64,000 bases of DNA from Paraburkholderia sp. LEh10 (lineage in GTDB: Bacteria; Pseudomonadota; Gammaproteobacteria; Burkholderiales; Burkholderiaceae). Below are positions 40,444 through 49,757 of the stretch, piece by piece (position 1 is the stretch's first letter; each line of letters starts with the position of its first letter). Location of the stretch: positions 231,642 to 295,641 of the forward strand of contig NZ_JAGIPX010000002.1 in assembly GCF_017814945.1 (NCBI RefSeq). The letters are read 5' to 3'. The notes beneath the pieces were generated by a model. It did not search any database and was not told the DNA's origin. It saw nothing but the letters and a program-made list of their open reading frames with translations. A program made the position numbers and the translations under genes.

Positions 40444-41403
40444 TTAGCGCGCGTCGTTCGACTTCTCTTTCCAGCGGAACGGCGTCTCGCCGACGAACTT
40501 CTTGAAGACCGTCGTGAAATGCGCCTGAGAACGGAAGCCGCAGCTCAACGCGACGTCCATCACGTTGTGCTTCGACGTCGTCAGCAGATGCTGCGCATGC
40601 TCGACGCGCCGCCGCAGCAGATATTCGTGCGGGCGCAAACCCGTTGCGCGGCGAAACTGCGCGGCGAAATGCATGCGCGTGAGACCGGCGCTCGAAGCGA
40701 TTTCGGCAAGCCCGATCGGCTGGGACAGATGCGCGTCGACGAATTCGATCACGCGATTCATGCGCCACTGCGGCAACGGCGCGGCCTCGCGCGAGCGCCG
40801 CGTCGCCCGCGCGTAATGGCGCGCGACGACGCGCGACACGATGGCGAGGCTCACGCTATCGGTGAAGAGCTTGCCGAGCGCGGCATCGGCGCTTTGCGAC
40901 ACGGCGAGCGCCTGGCCAAGACGCTCCAGCACGGGATCGCGAATCAGCTGCGGGTCGTCGAGCACGATCTCGTCTGCGCGCGGTTGCTGGAACAGATCCT
41001 GGTAGCACTCCGCAAGAACCTGTTGCGACACGAACAGATGCAGCACATCGGCGGAAGAAGTGAACTCCGCCCTGGTGGGGACGCCGGGCGCCGTCACCTG
41101 CACCGCGCCCGCCGTCAGGCGGCCGTGCACGATCCTGCGACCCGCGTGATCGAACGTGAGCGCCGCGCATTTCACGTTGAGGCCGATGCAGTGATCGGCC
41201 ACGCTCCCTGCGTTGGTCACTTCGAGCGGCGCGTCGCCTGCATGCGTCCAGCGCGCGACGACGACGTTGCCCGGCTGCGGCGATGCGTCGGCGAGCAGCG
41301 CGTTGACGCTGCGCCAATGCTGTTCGGCGACAATGGGGGATGCCGGGTGGCGCGGCATGCCGCCGGCTTGCAGGGCGGGGTGTTCGAGGATGATGCTGGT
41401 CAT
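40444..41403 (-). CDS. AraC family transcriptional regulator
   Basis: 319 residues. C-terminal DNA-binding domain: MNRVIEFVDAHLSQPIGLAE, IASSAGLTRMHFAAQFRRAT, GLRPHEYLLRRRVEHAQHLL and NVMDVALSCGFRSQAHFTTV, FKKFVGETPFRWK. The N-terminal half is cupin-like in pattern (AGDAPLEVTNAGSVADHCIG, AGAVQVTAPGVPTRAEFTSS). The gene precedes the DUF3331 gene in the same direction and may form a unit with it. Confidence 0.92.
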   Translation of the reverse strand: MTSIILEHPALQAGGMPRHPASPIVAEQHWRSVNALLADASPQPGNVVVARWTHAGDAPLEVTNAGSVADHCIGLNVKCAALTFDHAGRRIVHGRLTAGAVQVTAPGVPTRAEFTSSADVLHLFVSQQVLAECYQDLFQQPRADEIVLDDPQLIRDPVLERLGQALAVSQSADAALGKLFTDSVSLAIVSRVVARHYARATRRSREAAPLPQWRMNRVIEFVDAHLSQPIGLAEIASSAGLTRMHFAAQFRRATGLRPHEYLLRRRVEHAQHLLTTSKHNVMDVALSCGFRSQAHFTTVFKKFVGETPFRWKEKSNDAR

Positions 41404-41833
41404 GGCTGATCCGTCCGATACAGTGATGGGGTTGCGGCAAATGCAACGGCGCCGCGATGGATCAAAGTTAATCGCACGGACCTGGCGCGACTAGCCGTAC
41501 ATACGGTTGCCGACGCAGTCGAATGGTTGAGTCAACCTATATGAAGGTTTAATGGCGCAGTCGGGCGATGCATGCGCCGCGGCGCGCGTGATGGCGCGTA
41601 GTGGGCGCGTGATGGACGCGCAACGGACGCGCAATGGCGCGTAGTGGGCGCACAGATGCGCGCGCCGTTCACCGCAAGGCGCGGTGCGGACACGGAAGAT
41701 ACCGAGGGAATGAACGATGAACGCCACACGGCGTTCATGCCGCGCGCGCGGCGGGTGACGAAGACGCGAGAGATATGGCGGCCGATATGGCCGGCGACAG
41801 TCTCGACGAAAGCGCAATGCGCCTGAGCGCCGC
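41404..41833. other. Intergenic region with GC-rich direct repeat
   Basis: An 18-bp direct repeat, ATGGCGCGTAGTGGGCGC, occurs at 41591-41608 and 41634-41651 within a run of related GCGC words. A perfect 9-bp inverted repeat (ATGAACGCC / GGCGTTCAT, 4-base loop) at 41717-41738 lies about 95 bp after the FixJ-type gene and might terminate it. No gene recognised. Confidence 0.5.
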
Positions 41834-42508
41834 CTATGAGCCCCGTTGCGTGCGCGGCGGCGAGCCGGATTCCAGCGACTTGACGCCCAGCGCCTCCGCC
41901 TTCAGAACGAAGTCGGCGAGCGAGCGCGATTCCATTTTCTTCATTGCCTGGCCGCGATGAATCTTCACGGTGATCTCGCTCAGGTTCATCTCGGCGGCGA
42001 TCTGCTTGTTCATCAGGCCGCTGGCGACAAAGGCCATCACTTCGCGCTCGCGCGGCGTCAGCGACTCATACCGGCGGCGCAGATCGGAAACCGAACGTTC
42101 GGACTTTCGCCGTTCCTCGTCCTTCGTGAGCGCGCTTGCGACGGCATCGAGCATGTCCTGATCGCGAAACGGCTTCGCGAGAAAATCCATCGCGCCCGCC
42201 TTCATCGCCTTGACGGACATCGCGATGTCGCCGTGCGCCGTCATGAAGATGATGGGCACGCACACGTCGCCCGCCGCGATCTGCTCCTGCACGGCGAGGC
42301 CGCTCTGGCCTTTGAGGCGCACATCGAGTATCAGGCAGCTCGGCATATCGGGCTTGTCGAACGACAGAAACTCCTGCGCGGACGCAAATGCTTGCACCCG
42401 CAGGCCGACTGAGCGCAGCAACATGCTGACGGCCGCGCGCATCGAATCGTCGTCGTCGACGACGTAGACGATCGACTGGTTGGGGTCGTTCATTTCATCA
42501 CTGCTCAT
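41834..42508 (-). CDS. FixJ/NarL-type response regulator
   Basis: 224 residues from ATG 42508, with AAGGAA upstream. Receiver domain with all key residues: acidic VVDDDDS, phosphoacceptor in LILDVRLKGQSG, Thr in FMTAHGD, Lys in FLAKPFRDQD. LuxR-type HTH near the end (YESLTPREREVMAFVASGLM, NKQIAAEMNLSEITVKIHRG). It overlaps the end of the histidine kinase gene by 11 bp and is its obvious partner. Confidence 0.94.
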   Translation of the reverse strand: MSSDEMNDPNQSIVYVVDDDDSMRAAVSMLLRSVGLRVQAFASAQEFLSFDKPDMPSCLILDVRLKGQSGLAVQEQIAAGDVCVPIIFMTAHGDIAMSVKAMKAGAMDFLAKPFRDQDMLDAVASALTKDEERRKSERSVSDLRRRYESLTPREREVMAFVASGLMNKQIAAEMNLSEITVKIHRGQAMKKMESRSLADFVLKAEALGVKSLESGSPPRTQRGS

Positions 42509-44708
42509 CACACGTTCCTTTATCGAGCGGCAATATGAATTGCACCGTTGAGCCCTGCCCTTCCTGAGACTCGGCCCAGATGCGGCCGCCGTGCGCTTCG
42601 ACGATGGAGCGGCAGATCGACAGGCCCATGCCCATGCCGTCCGCCTTGGTCGTGAAGAATGCGTTGAAGAGACGCCCCAGATTCTCTTCGCTGATGCCCG
42701 TCCCCGAGTCTTCGACGGCGACCTGCGCGTAGTGGCCGTCAAAGCGGTCGTCGAAGCGGCCCGTGCAGACGCGCAGGCGCTTCGCCCGGTCTGTCACGCC
42801 CGCCATCGCCTGCACGCCATTCATCACGAGATTGATGACGACCTGCTGCAACTGGACGCGATCGGCGCAAACGAGCGGCGCCCGCTGCGCGTACGACGCC
42901 TCGATCTCGACGCGCGCGGCGTCCAGTTCGCGCCGCACGAGTTCAATCGATTCTCTCACGATCACGTTCAGATCGAGCACCGCCTCGCTCGGATCACGTT
43001 TCTGGGCCATCGCGCGGATTTGCCGGATCACGTCGGTGGCGCGCTTCGCGTCGCGCACCATCTGGTCGATCGAATGACCGACTTCGCCGAGATCCGGTTT
43101 GGGCCGGTTCAGCCAGCGCCGCGCGGCGTCCCCCGCCGTCACGATCGCGGCCAGCGGCTGCGTGACTTCGTGCGCGATCGACGCGGCCAGCTCGCCGAGC
43201 ATCGTCACGCGCGTCACGTGCGCGAGCTCGGCCGTCGAGCGGTCGAGCGCGTCCTGCGCGAGCTGGCGCTCCGTCACGTCCATCAACGCGCCCACGTATT
43301 CAAGGTTCGCCGTCTGCGGCGCGGCCAGATGCGCGACATAGTGCACGTGCTTGACGCGGCCGTCGGGCATGCGCAGCCGATGCTCGACGTCGATGTACGG
43401 CATGCCCGGCAGCCCCCGTTCGTAGGCCTCGCGCACGAGCGCGAGATCGTCGGGATGCGCGCGCGCGACGATCAGTTCCATGGAGGGCGTGACGTGCTGC
43501 GGGTACTCGAAGATCCGGTAGACCTCGTCGGACCACCACATCTCGCCCGTGGGCAGGCGCGTGCCGATGCTGCCCGTGCGGCTCAGGCGCTGCGCGTCGG
43601 ACAGGAAGGCCTCGCTGCGCTCCAGCGCTTCTTCCATCTGCTTGCGCTCCTCGATGTCGGTATTGACACCGTACCAGCGCAGAATATGCCCCTCCCGATC
43701 GCGCAGCGGTTCGGCGCCGATGTGCATCCACCGGTATGAGCCGTCGCTGTGACGGATGCGCGAGACGTTTTCGAACGGCTTGCCCGTCGCTATCGCGCCG
43801 CGCCACGCCGCGTACATCGCGTGCCAGTCGTCGGGATGGACGATCGAGGTCCACACGTCGCCGCTGTTGCCCTCCAGCGAGACGCCCAGCGCATTCCAGC
43901 GCCGGTTGATATAACTCAGCTCGCCGTCGCACGACGAACTCCACACCATGCCCGGAATCGCGTCGATGGTCGCGCGCAACTCGTCCTGCTGGCGCTGCAA
44001 TTCGGCTTCCATGCGCTTGCGCAGCGTGATGTCGTTATTGGTGGCCAGCACCGCGCGCGGCTTGCCCTTGTCGTCGCGCCATAACGCAAAGCGGCTCGAT
44101 ACGATGACCGTGCTGCCGTCGCTGCGCACACGCTGCAGCTCGCCCTCCCAACTGCCCGTGCGCACCACCTCGTCGCGCAGCTCGTCGAGGGGAATCGACG
44201 AACTGGTGCGTGTCAGGTCGTGAATGCGCTGTCCGATCGCCTGGCTCGCGCTCCAGCCGTACAGCGCTTCCGCGCCCTGATTCCAGAACGTGATGCGATC
44301 GCTCATGTCGTACGCGACGATCGCGTCGTGCGTGAGATTGAGCAACTGGATCTGCTCCTGGAGCCGCGCCGTGTTCGCCTGGTTGCGCAGCGCGAGAAAC
44401 GATGTGATGCCGATCGCCAGCAGGCTCACGATGCAGCGCGCGACCGGGCCGCCTGAATAGTTCCCGTCGTGCGACATCGCGAAAGCGACCAGCGTCAGCG
44501 CGGCGCAGGTCCATGCCGTCGCGATCGCGGCCTGGCGTGAGGCCGTCGACGCGACGAGCAGCACGACCACCACGTAAAGCACGGCAATGGCGATGTCGAG
44601 CGGCGTCAGCGCGTCGATCACGAAGACGATCACGGCAATGACCACCGCGAGGAAATAGAGAAAGCGTGCGTCGCGAGCCGACGTCATGCCTGCGCCCTGA
44701 CGCAGCAT
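42498..44708 (-). CDS. PAS-domain sensor histidine kinase
   Basis: About 736 residues. Four hydrophobic helices (about 15-105) anchor it in the inner membrane. Three PAS/PAC units follow: NLTHDAIVAYDMSDRITFWN, ATIDAIPGMVWSSSCDGELS and the FLSDAQRLSRTGSIGTRLPT region with WWSDEVYRIF. Dimerisation/phosphoacceptor motif ASIAHEVTQPLAAIV (His) and ATPase motifs VVINLVMNGVQAM (N box), VEDSGTGI (G1) and GMGMGLSICRSIVEAHGG (G2). The same-strand FixJ partner overlaps its end; a separate receiver gene lies just upstream. The start may also be the ATG at 44687. Signal unknown. Confidence 0.9.
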   Translation of the reverse strand: MLRQGAGMTSARDARFLYFLAVVIAVIVFVIDALTPLDIAIAVLYVVVVLLVASTASRQAAIATAWTCAALTLVAFAMSHDGNYSGGPVARCIVSLLAIGITSFLALRNQANTARLQEQIQLLNLTHDAIVAYDMSDRITFWNQGAEALYGWSASQAIGQRIHDLTRTSSSIPLDELRDEVVRTGSWEGELQRVRSDGSTVIVSSRFALWRDDKGKPRAVLATNNDITLRKRMEAELQRQQDELRATIDAIPGMVWSSSCDGELSYINRRWNALGVSLEGNSGDVWTSIVHPDDWHAMYAAWRGAIATGKPFENVSRIRHSDGSYRWMHIGAEPLRDREGHILRWYGVNTDIEERKQMEEALERSEAFLSDAQRLSRTGSIGTRLPTGEMWWSDEVYRIFEYPQHVTPSMELIVARAHPDDLALVREAYERGLPGMPYIDVEHRLRMPDGRVKHVHYVAHLAAPQTANLEYVGALMDVTERQLAQDALDRSTAELAHVTRVTMLGELAASIAHEVTQPLAAIVTAGDAARRWLNRPKPDLGEVGHSIDQMVRDAKRATDVIRQIRAMAQKRDPSEAVLDLNVIVRESIELVRRELDAARVEIEASYAQRAPLVCADRVQLQQVVINLVMNGVQAMAGVTDRAKRLRVCTGRFDDRFDGHYAQVAVEDSGTGISEENLGRLFNAFFTTKADGMGMGLSICRSIVEAHGGRIWAESQEGQGSTVQFILPLDKGTCDEQ

Positions 44709-44943
44709 CATGAGGCCCCGCGAGCGCGCAGTGCAGCAGGAATGAGGGGACACCACATCTTTGCCATAGGTGTTCCTTGCGAGCGGTTGCCAGCGGGCAG
44801 GGGAACCCCGGCACGCGCCGCTTGGCGCGGCGCGCGAAAGTCAGACATCCGGGAAGCCGGCCCATCCCGATCCGGCGTAAATTCTATCCGAATACACCCA
44901 TCACCGATGACGCTGGGCCGCCGCGCGGCAGACAGCGCCCGCC

Positions 44944-45327
44944 TCATTCGCGACAGGAATTGTCGGGCCCGAGCTGCGCGAGACAGCGCGACACTTCGCA
45001 ACCGTCGACGGGCTTCGTCAGCACGCACATCGCGCCGAGTTCGAGCGCCTGGCGCCGCACGGCGTCCGAAGCGAAAGCGGAGATGAAAATGATGGGCAGC
45101 GTCACGCCCTTGTTGAGCAAATGACGATACATATCGAGGCCGTTCATGCCGGGCATCTGCACGTCGGAGATGATGCAGGCGATACGGTTCACGGTGTCCG
45201 ATGCGAGAAACGCCTCAGCCGATGCGTAAAGCCGGACATCCCAATCCAGCGAACGAACGAGGCTCGACATCGCGATGCGGACGGATTCGTCGTCATCGAT
45301 GACGGAAGCGATCGGATTGTTGTGCAA
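44944..45327 (-). CDS. Single-domain receiver protein
   Basis: 127 residues from TTG 45327 with GAGGAA six bases upstream; no ATG fits the domain start. Only a receiver is present: VIDDDESVRIAM, phosphoacceptor in IISDVQMPGMNGLDMY, Ser in FISAFASD, Lys in VLTKPVDG. It has no output domain, so it may act as a phosphate sink or shuttle for the adjacent kinase (235 bp downstream, same strand). Function in detail is inference. Confidence 0.88.
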   Translation of the reverse strand: MHNNPIASVIDDDESVRIAMSSLVRSLDWDVRLYASAEAFLASDTVNRIACIISDVQMPGMNGLDMYRHLLNKGVTLPIIFISAFASDAVRRQALELGAMCVLTKPVDGCEVSRCLAQLGPDNSCRE

Positions 45328-45614
45328 GCGACTTTCCTCGGCCGTTAGTTGACAGCGGCACGATCCTGCGTGATGCCGTTCATGTTGAGTGCATCTTATG
45401 GGAATCGCTCCGGCGCGAGAATCATATGTAGGTATAGGGCAGCCACGCGTATGGACGTTTGAGCCCCTGCAGCGTGCGTTTCCAAAGCTGTTCGTGCGTT
45501 GTGGCAACCCGCGGGCGGGCGCAGTCCCTATTTGTGGGCGTCGCCGGCATGCGTCTGGCCGATCGACGATCGACGGGACCCCGTCCGGCTTTTCATGAGG
45601 CAAAGGACCCTATC

Positions 45615-45797
45615 GTGCCGGCAGTCGAACATCTCGAAGGCGCAGCGCGCGAACGCCTGATTCTCTTTCTCGGGCGCCGCATGCAGGAGTGCGATATCAC
45701 GACGGAAGCGCTGCAGCATCGTGGACGTCGGCTTTTTTTTGCGCCGGCGGATGCACATGCGGGCGCGGCCTGCTTAAGCGGACCGTCCGTCGCGTGA
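45615..45797 (+). CDS. Possible small protein of unknown function
   Basis: 60 residues from GTG 45615, with AAAGGA seven bases upstream. The N-terminal part (HLEGAARERLILFLGRRMQE) looks like a genuine helix, while the second half is low complexity with Ala/Gly. No family recognised. It ends overlapping the 3' end of the convergent PilZ gene. It may be a decayed or chance frame. Confidence 0.3.
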   Translation: MPAVEHLEGAARERLILFLGRRMQECDITTEALQHRGRRLFFAPADAHAGAACLSGPSVA

Positions 45798-46700
45798 GGC
45801 GTGACGCTCGGGCGGCATCGCGCCCGTCAGGACGTCGAGCACGAAGTCGTTCACGAGCGCGCGCGCTTCGCCCGACGTATTGCCGAACTCGGCGCCCACC
45901 AGAGTTTCTCCACCCTTCGTGCGCCGGTTACGCGCAATGCAGTTCAGCGGCGCCGTGCGTACGCGGCCCTCGCGCGAGAGCGGCAACGACAGCTTGAAAT
46001 GCTCGCCGGGCGCGGGCGAATTCGAGTTCACGAGCAGGCCGACACCTGCCGCACTGAGATCGACCGCGCGTACTTCCGTGCCCGCCATTGTCCGGTCGTT
46101 TCTCGACAGACGCGCTGTCACGTCGATGCCGACACGGATATGCCGCCGCAGCGCACGCGAACGGACCTCGGCCGGGTAGCGAAGATAGAGCACATCGAAC
46201 GGCGCCGCATGGCGGCCGACGATATCCGACTGGAATGCATGACGGTAGCGCCCTGCGATGAACTGCCCTTCGACGGCCTCGCCGGGCGCGAAGGCGGGAT
46301 CGACGCCGGCGCCGTCGAGCAACAGGCTCGCGCCCTCCAGCATGCCGACGAAGCGCGTGCGCGCCGGCATTCCCGCGCCGCTTGCGAGCGCGATTACGAA
46401 ATCTTCGGGCACGCAGCCGGCCGTCGGGAAAGGTCCGACGATGACCTGCTCGTCATGGCCGCGCCGCGTGCGCGCGGCAGGCGCAGGCGCACTGTCCTCT
46501 TGCGCGGACTTCGCGTCGTCGCGCTGCTCGCCGGGAAACATGTGCCTGAATGCGCCGAACGCGAAGAGCCTCTCGAACTGCTCCGCGCTTTGGACGCTGT
46601 GCCCGCGACCCATCAGAAGCCTCCCTTCTTCCGTGTAGACGGAAAACGGCAGCGGAGCTCCGATCGTGACTTCGCGTTGCGACAGCGGCACCAACGGCAT
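45774..46700 (-). CDS. PilZ domain protein (c-di-GMP-binding)
   Basis: 308 residues from ATG 46700 (GGAGAG upstream; longer frame upstream lacks a site). The C-terminal domain has both PilZ signatures: RRHIR (RxxxR type) and DLSAAGVGLLV (D-x-S-x-x-G). The N-terminal part (about 1-60) is YcgR-like (TIGAPLPFSVYTEEGRLLMG), followed by an Ala/Arg linker and a beta-rich middle domain. It likely senses c-di-GMP and controls motility or exopolysaccharide. The gene faces away from the methyltransferase gene across a 276-bp region with a LacI-type palindrome. Confidence 0.9.
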   Translation of the reverse strand: MPLVPLSQREVTIGAPLPFSVYTEEGRLLMGRGHSVQSAEQFERLFAFGAFRHMFPGEQRDDAKSAQEDSAPAPAARTRRGHDEQVIVGPFPTAGCVPEDFVIALASGAGMPARTRFVGMLEGASLLLDGAGVDPAFAPGEAVEGQFIAGRYRHAFQSDIVGRHAAPFDVLYLRYPAEVRSRALRRHIRVGIDVTARLSRNDRTMAGTEVRAVDLSAAGVGLLVNSNSPAPGEHFKLSLPLSREGRVRTAPLNCIARNRRTKGGETLVGAEFGNTSGEARALVNDFVLDVLTGAMPPERHASRDGRSA

Positions 46701-46780
46701 GACCCGTACTCTCCTCTCGTGACCTGTTCGAATGCGCATCGCCCGCAAGTATGCACGACGACGCAGCCCTGACAAACAGA

Positions 46781-46792
46781 GCAAACGTTTGC
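46781..46792. promoter_or_regulatory. Perfect 12-bp palindrome GCAAACGTTTGC
   Basis: This resembles LacI/GalR-family operators (central CG). It lies 81 bp upstream of the PilZ gene start and 185 bp upstream of the methyltransferase start, between divergent genes. No LacI gene is in the window, so the regulator is unknown. Confidence 0.45.
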
Positions 46793-46976
46793 ATGGCTCA
46801 ACAGTTGTTTTGTTCTTACAGGCCCGGCGACGGGCATAAAGGGGTACGGATCGCGCCCATTCGTACGACACATCAAGCATGGAGCGTCGCAGTGCTCTGT
46901 TCGTTGGCCCACATCGGAAAGCCATTGCTCCGCCTACCATGCGTTCTGCGTTTTCACATCCACAAAGGAAGCAACC

Positions 46977-48020
46977 ATGGAAAGCACTCCGCGCATGGAT
47001 TCGCGCGCCTCGCAAGCCGAACCGTCCCCCGACCGGCTGCTTCAACTGGGGATGGGGTTCTGGGCATCGAAGGCGCTGCTGTCCGCCGTCGAACTCGAAG
47101 TGTTCACGCATCTCGGCGACGGCCCACGCGATATCGCGCAACTCACCGAGGCACTCGGACTGCATCCGAGATCGGCGGCCGATTTCCTCGATACGCTGGT
47201 CGCATTGCAGGTGCTCGAACGCGAGGCCGGGCAATACAGCAATACGCGTGACGCCGCGCTCTTTCTGGACAAGTCGAAGCCCAGCTACATCGGCGGCTTG
47301 CTGGAAATGGCGAACACCAGACTGTACCCGTTCTGGGGCTCGCTGACGCAAGCGCTTCGTACGGGTGAGCCGCAGAACGAAACGAAGCATGGCGGCAATC
47401 TGTTCGACACGCTCTATGGCGACGAACAGGCGCTACGCGGCTTCCTCAAGGCGATGAGCGGCGTGAGTCTCGGTGCCGCAAAAGCCATCGCACAGAAGTT
47501 CCCATGGGAGAACTACCGAACCTTCATCGACATCGGCGCGGCACAAGGCGCATTGCCCGTGCAGGTCGCGCTCGCGCATCCGCATCTGTCGGGCGGCGGC
47601 TTCGACTTGCCCGCAGTCGGCCCCGTGTTCGACGAGTATGTGGCGGCGCACGGCCTGCAGGATCGTCTGCGCTTCTATCCCGGCGACTTCTTCAAGGAGC
47701 CGTGCCCGCAGGCGGACGTGCTCGTGATGGGACATATCCTGCACGACTGGGATCTCGAACAGAAGCGCGCGCTGCTCGCCAGGTGCCATGACGCGCTGCC
47801 CGCCGGCGGGTGCCTCGTGGTCTACGACGCGATGATCGACGATGAGCGCAGAGAGAACGCGTTCGGTTTGTTGATGAGCCTGAACATGCTGATCGAAACG
47901 CGCGGCGGCTTCGACTATACGGGCGCGCAATGCAGCGCGTGGATGAAGGATGCGGGCTTCACGCAGGTCCGCGTCGTGCCGCTCGTCGGCGCGGATTCGA
48001 TGGTGATCGGAGTCAAGTGA
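46977..48020 (+). CDS. Acetylserotonin-O-methyltransferase-like SAM enzyme
   Basis: 347 residues from ATG 46977 (AAAGGAAG upstream). N-terminal winged-helix dimerisation domain ([40 protein letters not shown]) then a class I methyltransferase: SAM-binding [52 protein letters not shown] and HDWDLE, where the catalytic His should be in GHILHDW. This is the O-methyltransferase (HIOMT-type) family that acts on hydroxyl groups of small aromatics or polyketides. No biosynthetic cluster surrounds it; a VOC protein follows downstream. Confidence 0.9.
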   Translation: MESTPRMDSRASQAEPSPDRLLQLGMGFWASKALLSAVELEVFTHLGDGPRDIAQLTEALGLHPRSAADFLDTLVALQVLEREAGQYSNTRDAALFLDKSKPSYIGGLLEMANTRLYPFWGSLTQALRTGEPQNETKHGGNLFDTLYGDEQALRGFLKAMSGVSLGAAKAIAQKFPWENYRTFIDIGAAQGALPVQVALAHPHLSGGGFDLPAVGPVFDEYVAAHGLQDRLRFYPGDFFKEPCPQADVLVMGHILHDWDLEQKRALLARCHDALPAGGCLVVYDAMIDDERRENAFGLLMSLNMLIETRGGFDYTGAQCSAWMKDAGFTQVRVVPLVGADSMVIGVK

Positions 48021-48210
48021 CGGCATGCGGCGCCTCGCCACGGACGGCCCGCGCCGGGTTCGCGGCGGCTTCGCATTTTTTCCCAACGTCTGCGCGATGC
48101 ACGGCTCGCAACTGATCCTTTCCCGCTATTCAAGAGTTTTCGCGCCGCCGCGTTTCTATAATCGAGCATTCGAGCATGGCGCCATCCCCAACCGCACAGG
48201 AAGACTCGAC

Positions 48211-48636
48211 ATGAGCACTAAACCGCTTACCGCCGGCATCGATCACGTTGGGCTGACCGTGCCCGATCTGAGCCTCACGCGGGACTTTTTCATCAATTGC
48301 CTGCACTGGACCCAGGTCGGCGAGAAGCCGGACTATCCCGCCGCTTTCGTGTCGGACGGGCACGTCATGCTGACCTTGTGGCAAGTCGCCAACCAGGCTG
48401 GGCGCGTCGAGTTCGATCGCAGGAGCAACGTCGGTTTGCATCATCTGGCGTTGCGCGTCGGCAGTGAAGAGGCGCTCGAAGCGATCTTCACGCGCGTCTC
48501 GCAGTGGCCTGGCGTCAAGGTCGAATTCGCACCGGAGAACCTCGGCGCGGGACCGAAACGGCACACGATGGTGTACGAGCCCGGCGGCATCCGGCTCGAA
48601 TTCGACTTCGATCCGCGCCTTCAGGCGGCTGGCTGA
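48211..48636 (+). CDS. VOC (glyoxalase/dioxygenase-fold) family protein
   Basis: 141 residues from ATG 48211 (AGGAAG upstream). Two beta-alpha-beta-beta-beta units: IDHVGLTVPDLSLTRDFFIN and GLHHLALRVGSEEALEAIFT; metal-ligand candidates His (IDHVGL), His (LHHLAL) and Glu (IRLEFD). Too general to name a substrate. It follows the methyltransferase on the same strand after 190 bp and precedes a LysR gene with a LysR box between them. Confidence 0.88.
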   Translation: MSTKPLTAGIDHVGLTVPDLSLTRDFFINCLHWTQVGEKPDYPAAFVSDGHVMLTLWQVANQAGRVEFDRRSNVGLHHLALRVGSEEALEAIFTRVSQWPGVKVEFAPENLGAGPKRHTMVYEPGGIRLEFDFDPRLQAAG

Positions 48637-48699
48637 ACCGGCTTCCGCCCGCGCACCCGCACCCTGTTCCATTCCCATCGAGATCGATCGCGGCTGTGA

Positions 48700-48720
48700 G
48701 GTATCACCCGTGGTGATACC
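48700..48720. promoter_or_regulatory. LysR-type box: perfect inverted repeat with ATC-N9-GAT core
   Basis: GGTATCACC and GGTGATACC are separated by CGT (9-bp arms). Inside lies ATC-N9-GAT, an expanded T-N11-A core typical of LysR recognition sites. It is 72-92 bp upstream of the LysR gene start at 48792 and just after the VOC gene, so autoregulation is likely. Confidence 0.6.
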
Positions 48721-48791
48721 CCTATCAAAACAAACCGCGCATTAAGGTCGGGATCTGTTGCTAAAGTTGATCCCACTGCAGTAGGGCAGCG

Positions 48792-49757
48792 ATGGAACAG
48801 AGGTTGAACATGGACCAGCTTTACATGTTGAGGGCGTTCGTCTCGGCGGCGCAGCATCAGAGCTTCAGCAAGGCAGCCGCCGCGCTGGGTGTCACGACGG
48901 GGTCCATTTCGAAGGCCATCGCCAAGCTGGAGGCATCGATCCAGACCCGCGTGCTGCATCGGACCACGCGTTCCGTCACGCTGACGGAAGAAGCGCAATC
49001 GTACTACCTGAGCTGTTGCCGGCTGCTCGAAGAACTCGACGAAGCGAATCGCCGTATCACCCGCGAACGCGAAGTCGACAGCGGCAAGCTTCGCCTCGCC
49101 GTTCATCCGATGCTGGTCAGCGAAACCTTTTCGCAGTTCCTGTCAAGTTATCGCGCGATCGCGCCGAATGTGAATCTCGTCGTGTCGGTGCATGAGGGCG
49201 CCGTCAATCTTTACGACGGCCAGTTCGACATGGCGATGCTGCCGCCGGATCAGGTCGAGCAATCGGCCGTCATTCGCAGAACGTTGTTCAGGTCCGCGCG
49301 ATCGCTCGTCGCGTCGGCCGAGTATCTCGCGCGACACGGCGCGCCGCGCAGCGCCGCCGATCTCGCCTCACACTTTCTGCTGCTGCCGTCGCAATCGCGG
49401 CAGAAGAACACGAACTTCGTGCAGATGATCGAGGACGGCGAACCCGTGCAAGTGATCCCGATGTCGTCGATGGATGGCAATGACGTGCTGCTGCGCGCCG
49501 CAGCGCTCGCCGGCGCAGGCATCGCCGAACTGCCCGAAGCGATGGCGCGTGAAGACATCGCGAGAGGCAAGCTGGTGCCCGTTCTGCCAGGCTGCTCGAT
49601 CACGGACAACGAGGTCGAGATCTGTCTGTTCTATTCACACCGGGAACTGCTGCCCGTGCGATTCAGAACGTTTGTCGACTTCTGCACCGAGTTCTTCCGC
49701 CTCAATCGCGCGATGCGCCGCGCGCCGCAACTGGAAGCCGAGCAGCAGGCCGCCTAG
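48792..49757 (+). CDS. LysR family transcriptional regulator
   Basis: 321 residues. HTH: MDQLYMLRAFVSAAQHQSFS, KAAAALGVTTGSISKAIAKL, TTRSVTLTEEAQSYY. Effector domain follows. ATG 48792 is the first start; an in-frame ATG at 48810 is also close to the domain start. The gene ends CTAG, and the convergent LysR gene uses the same four bases for its own stop. Preceded by a strong LysR box. Confidence 0.93.
   Translation: MEQRLNMDQLYMLRAFVSAAQHQSFSKAAAALGVTTGSISKAIAKLEASIQTRVLHRTTRSVTLTEEAQSYYLSCCRLLEELDEANRRITREREVDSGKLRLAVHPMLVSETFSQFLSSYRAIAPNVNLVVSVHEGAVNLYDGQFDMAMLPPDQVEQSAVIRRTLFRSARSLVASAEYLARHGAPRSAADLASHFLLLPSQSRQKNTNFVQMIEDGEPVQVIPMSSMDGNDVLLRAAALAGAGIAELPEAMAREDIARGKLVPVLPGCSITDNEVEICLFYSHRELLPVRFRTFVDFCTEFFRLNRAMRRAPQLEAEQQAA

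Noticed and set aside
45615..45797. Short frame as an H-NS-like protein
   Set aside because: The helix RERLILFLGRRMQE gave a weak impression of the H-NS coil, but the DNA-binding tail is missing; kept only as an unknown small frame.
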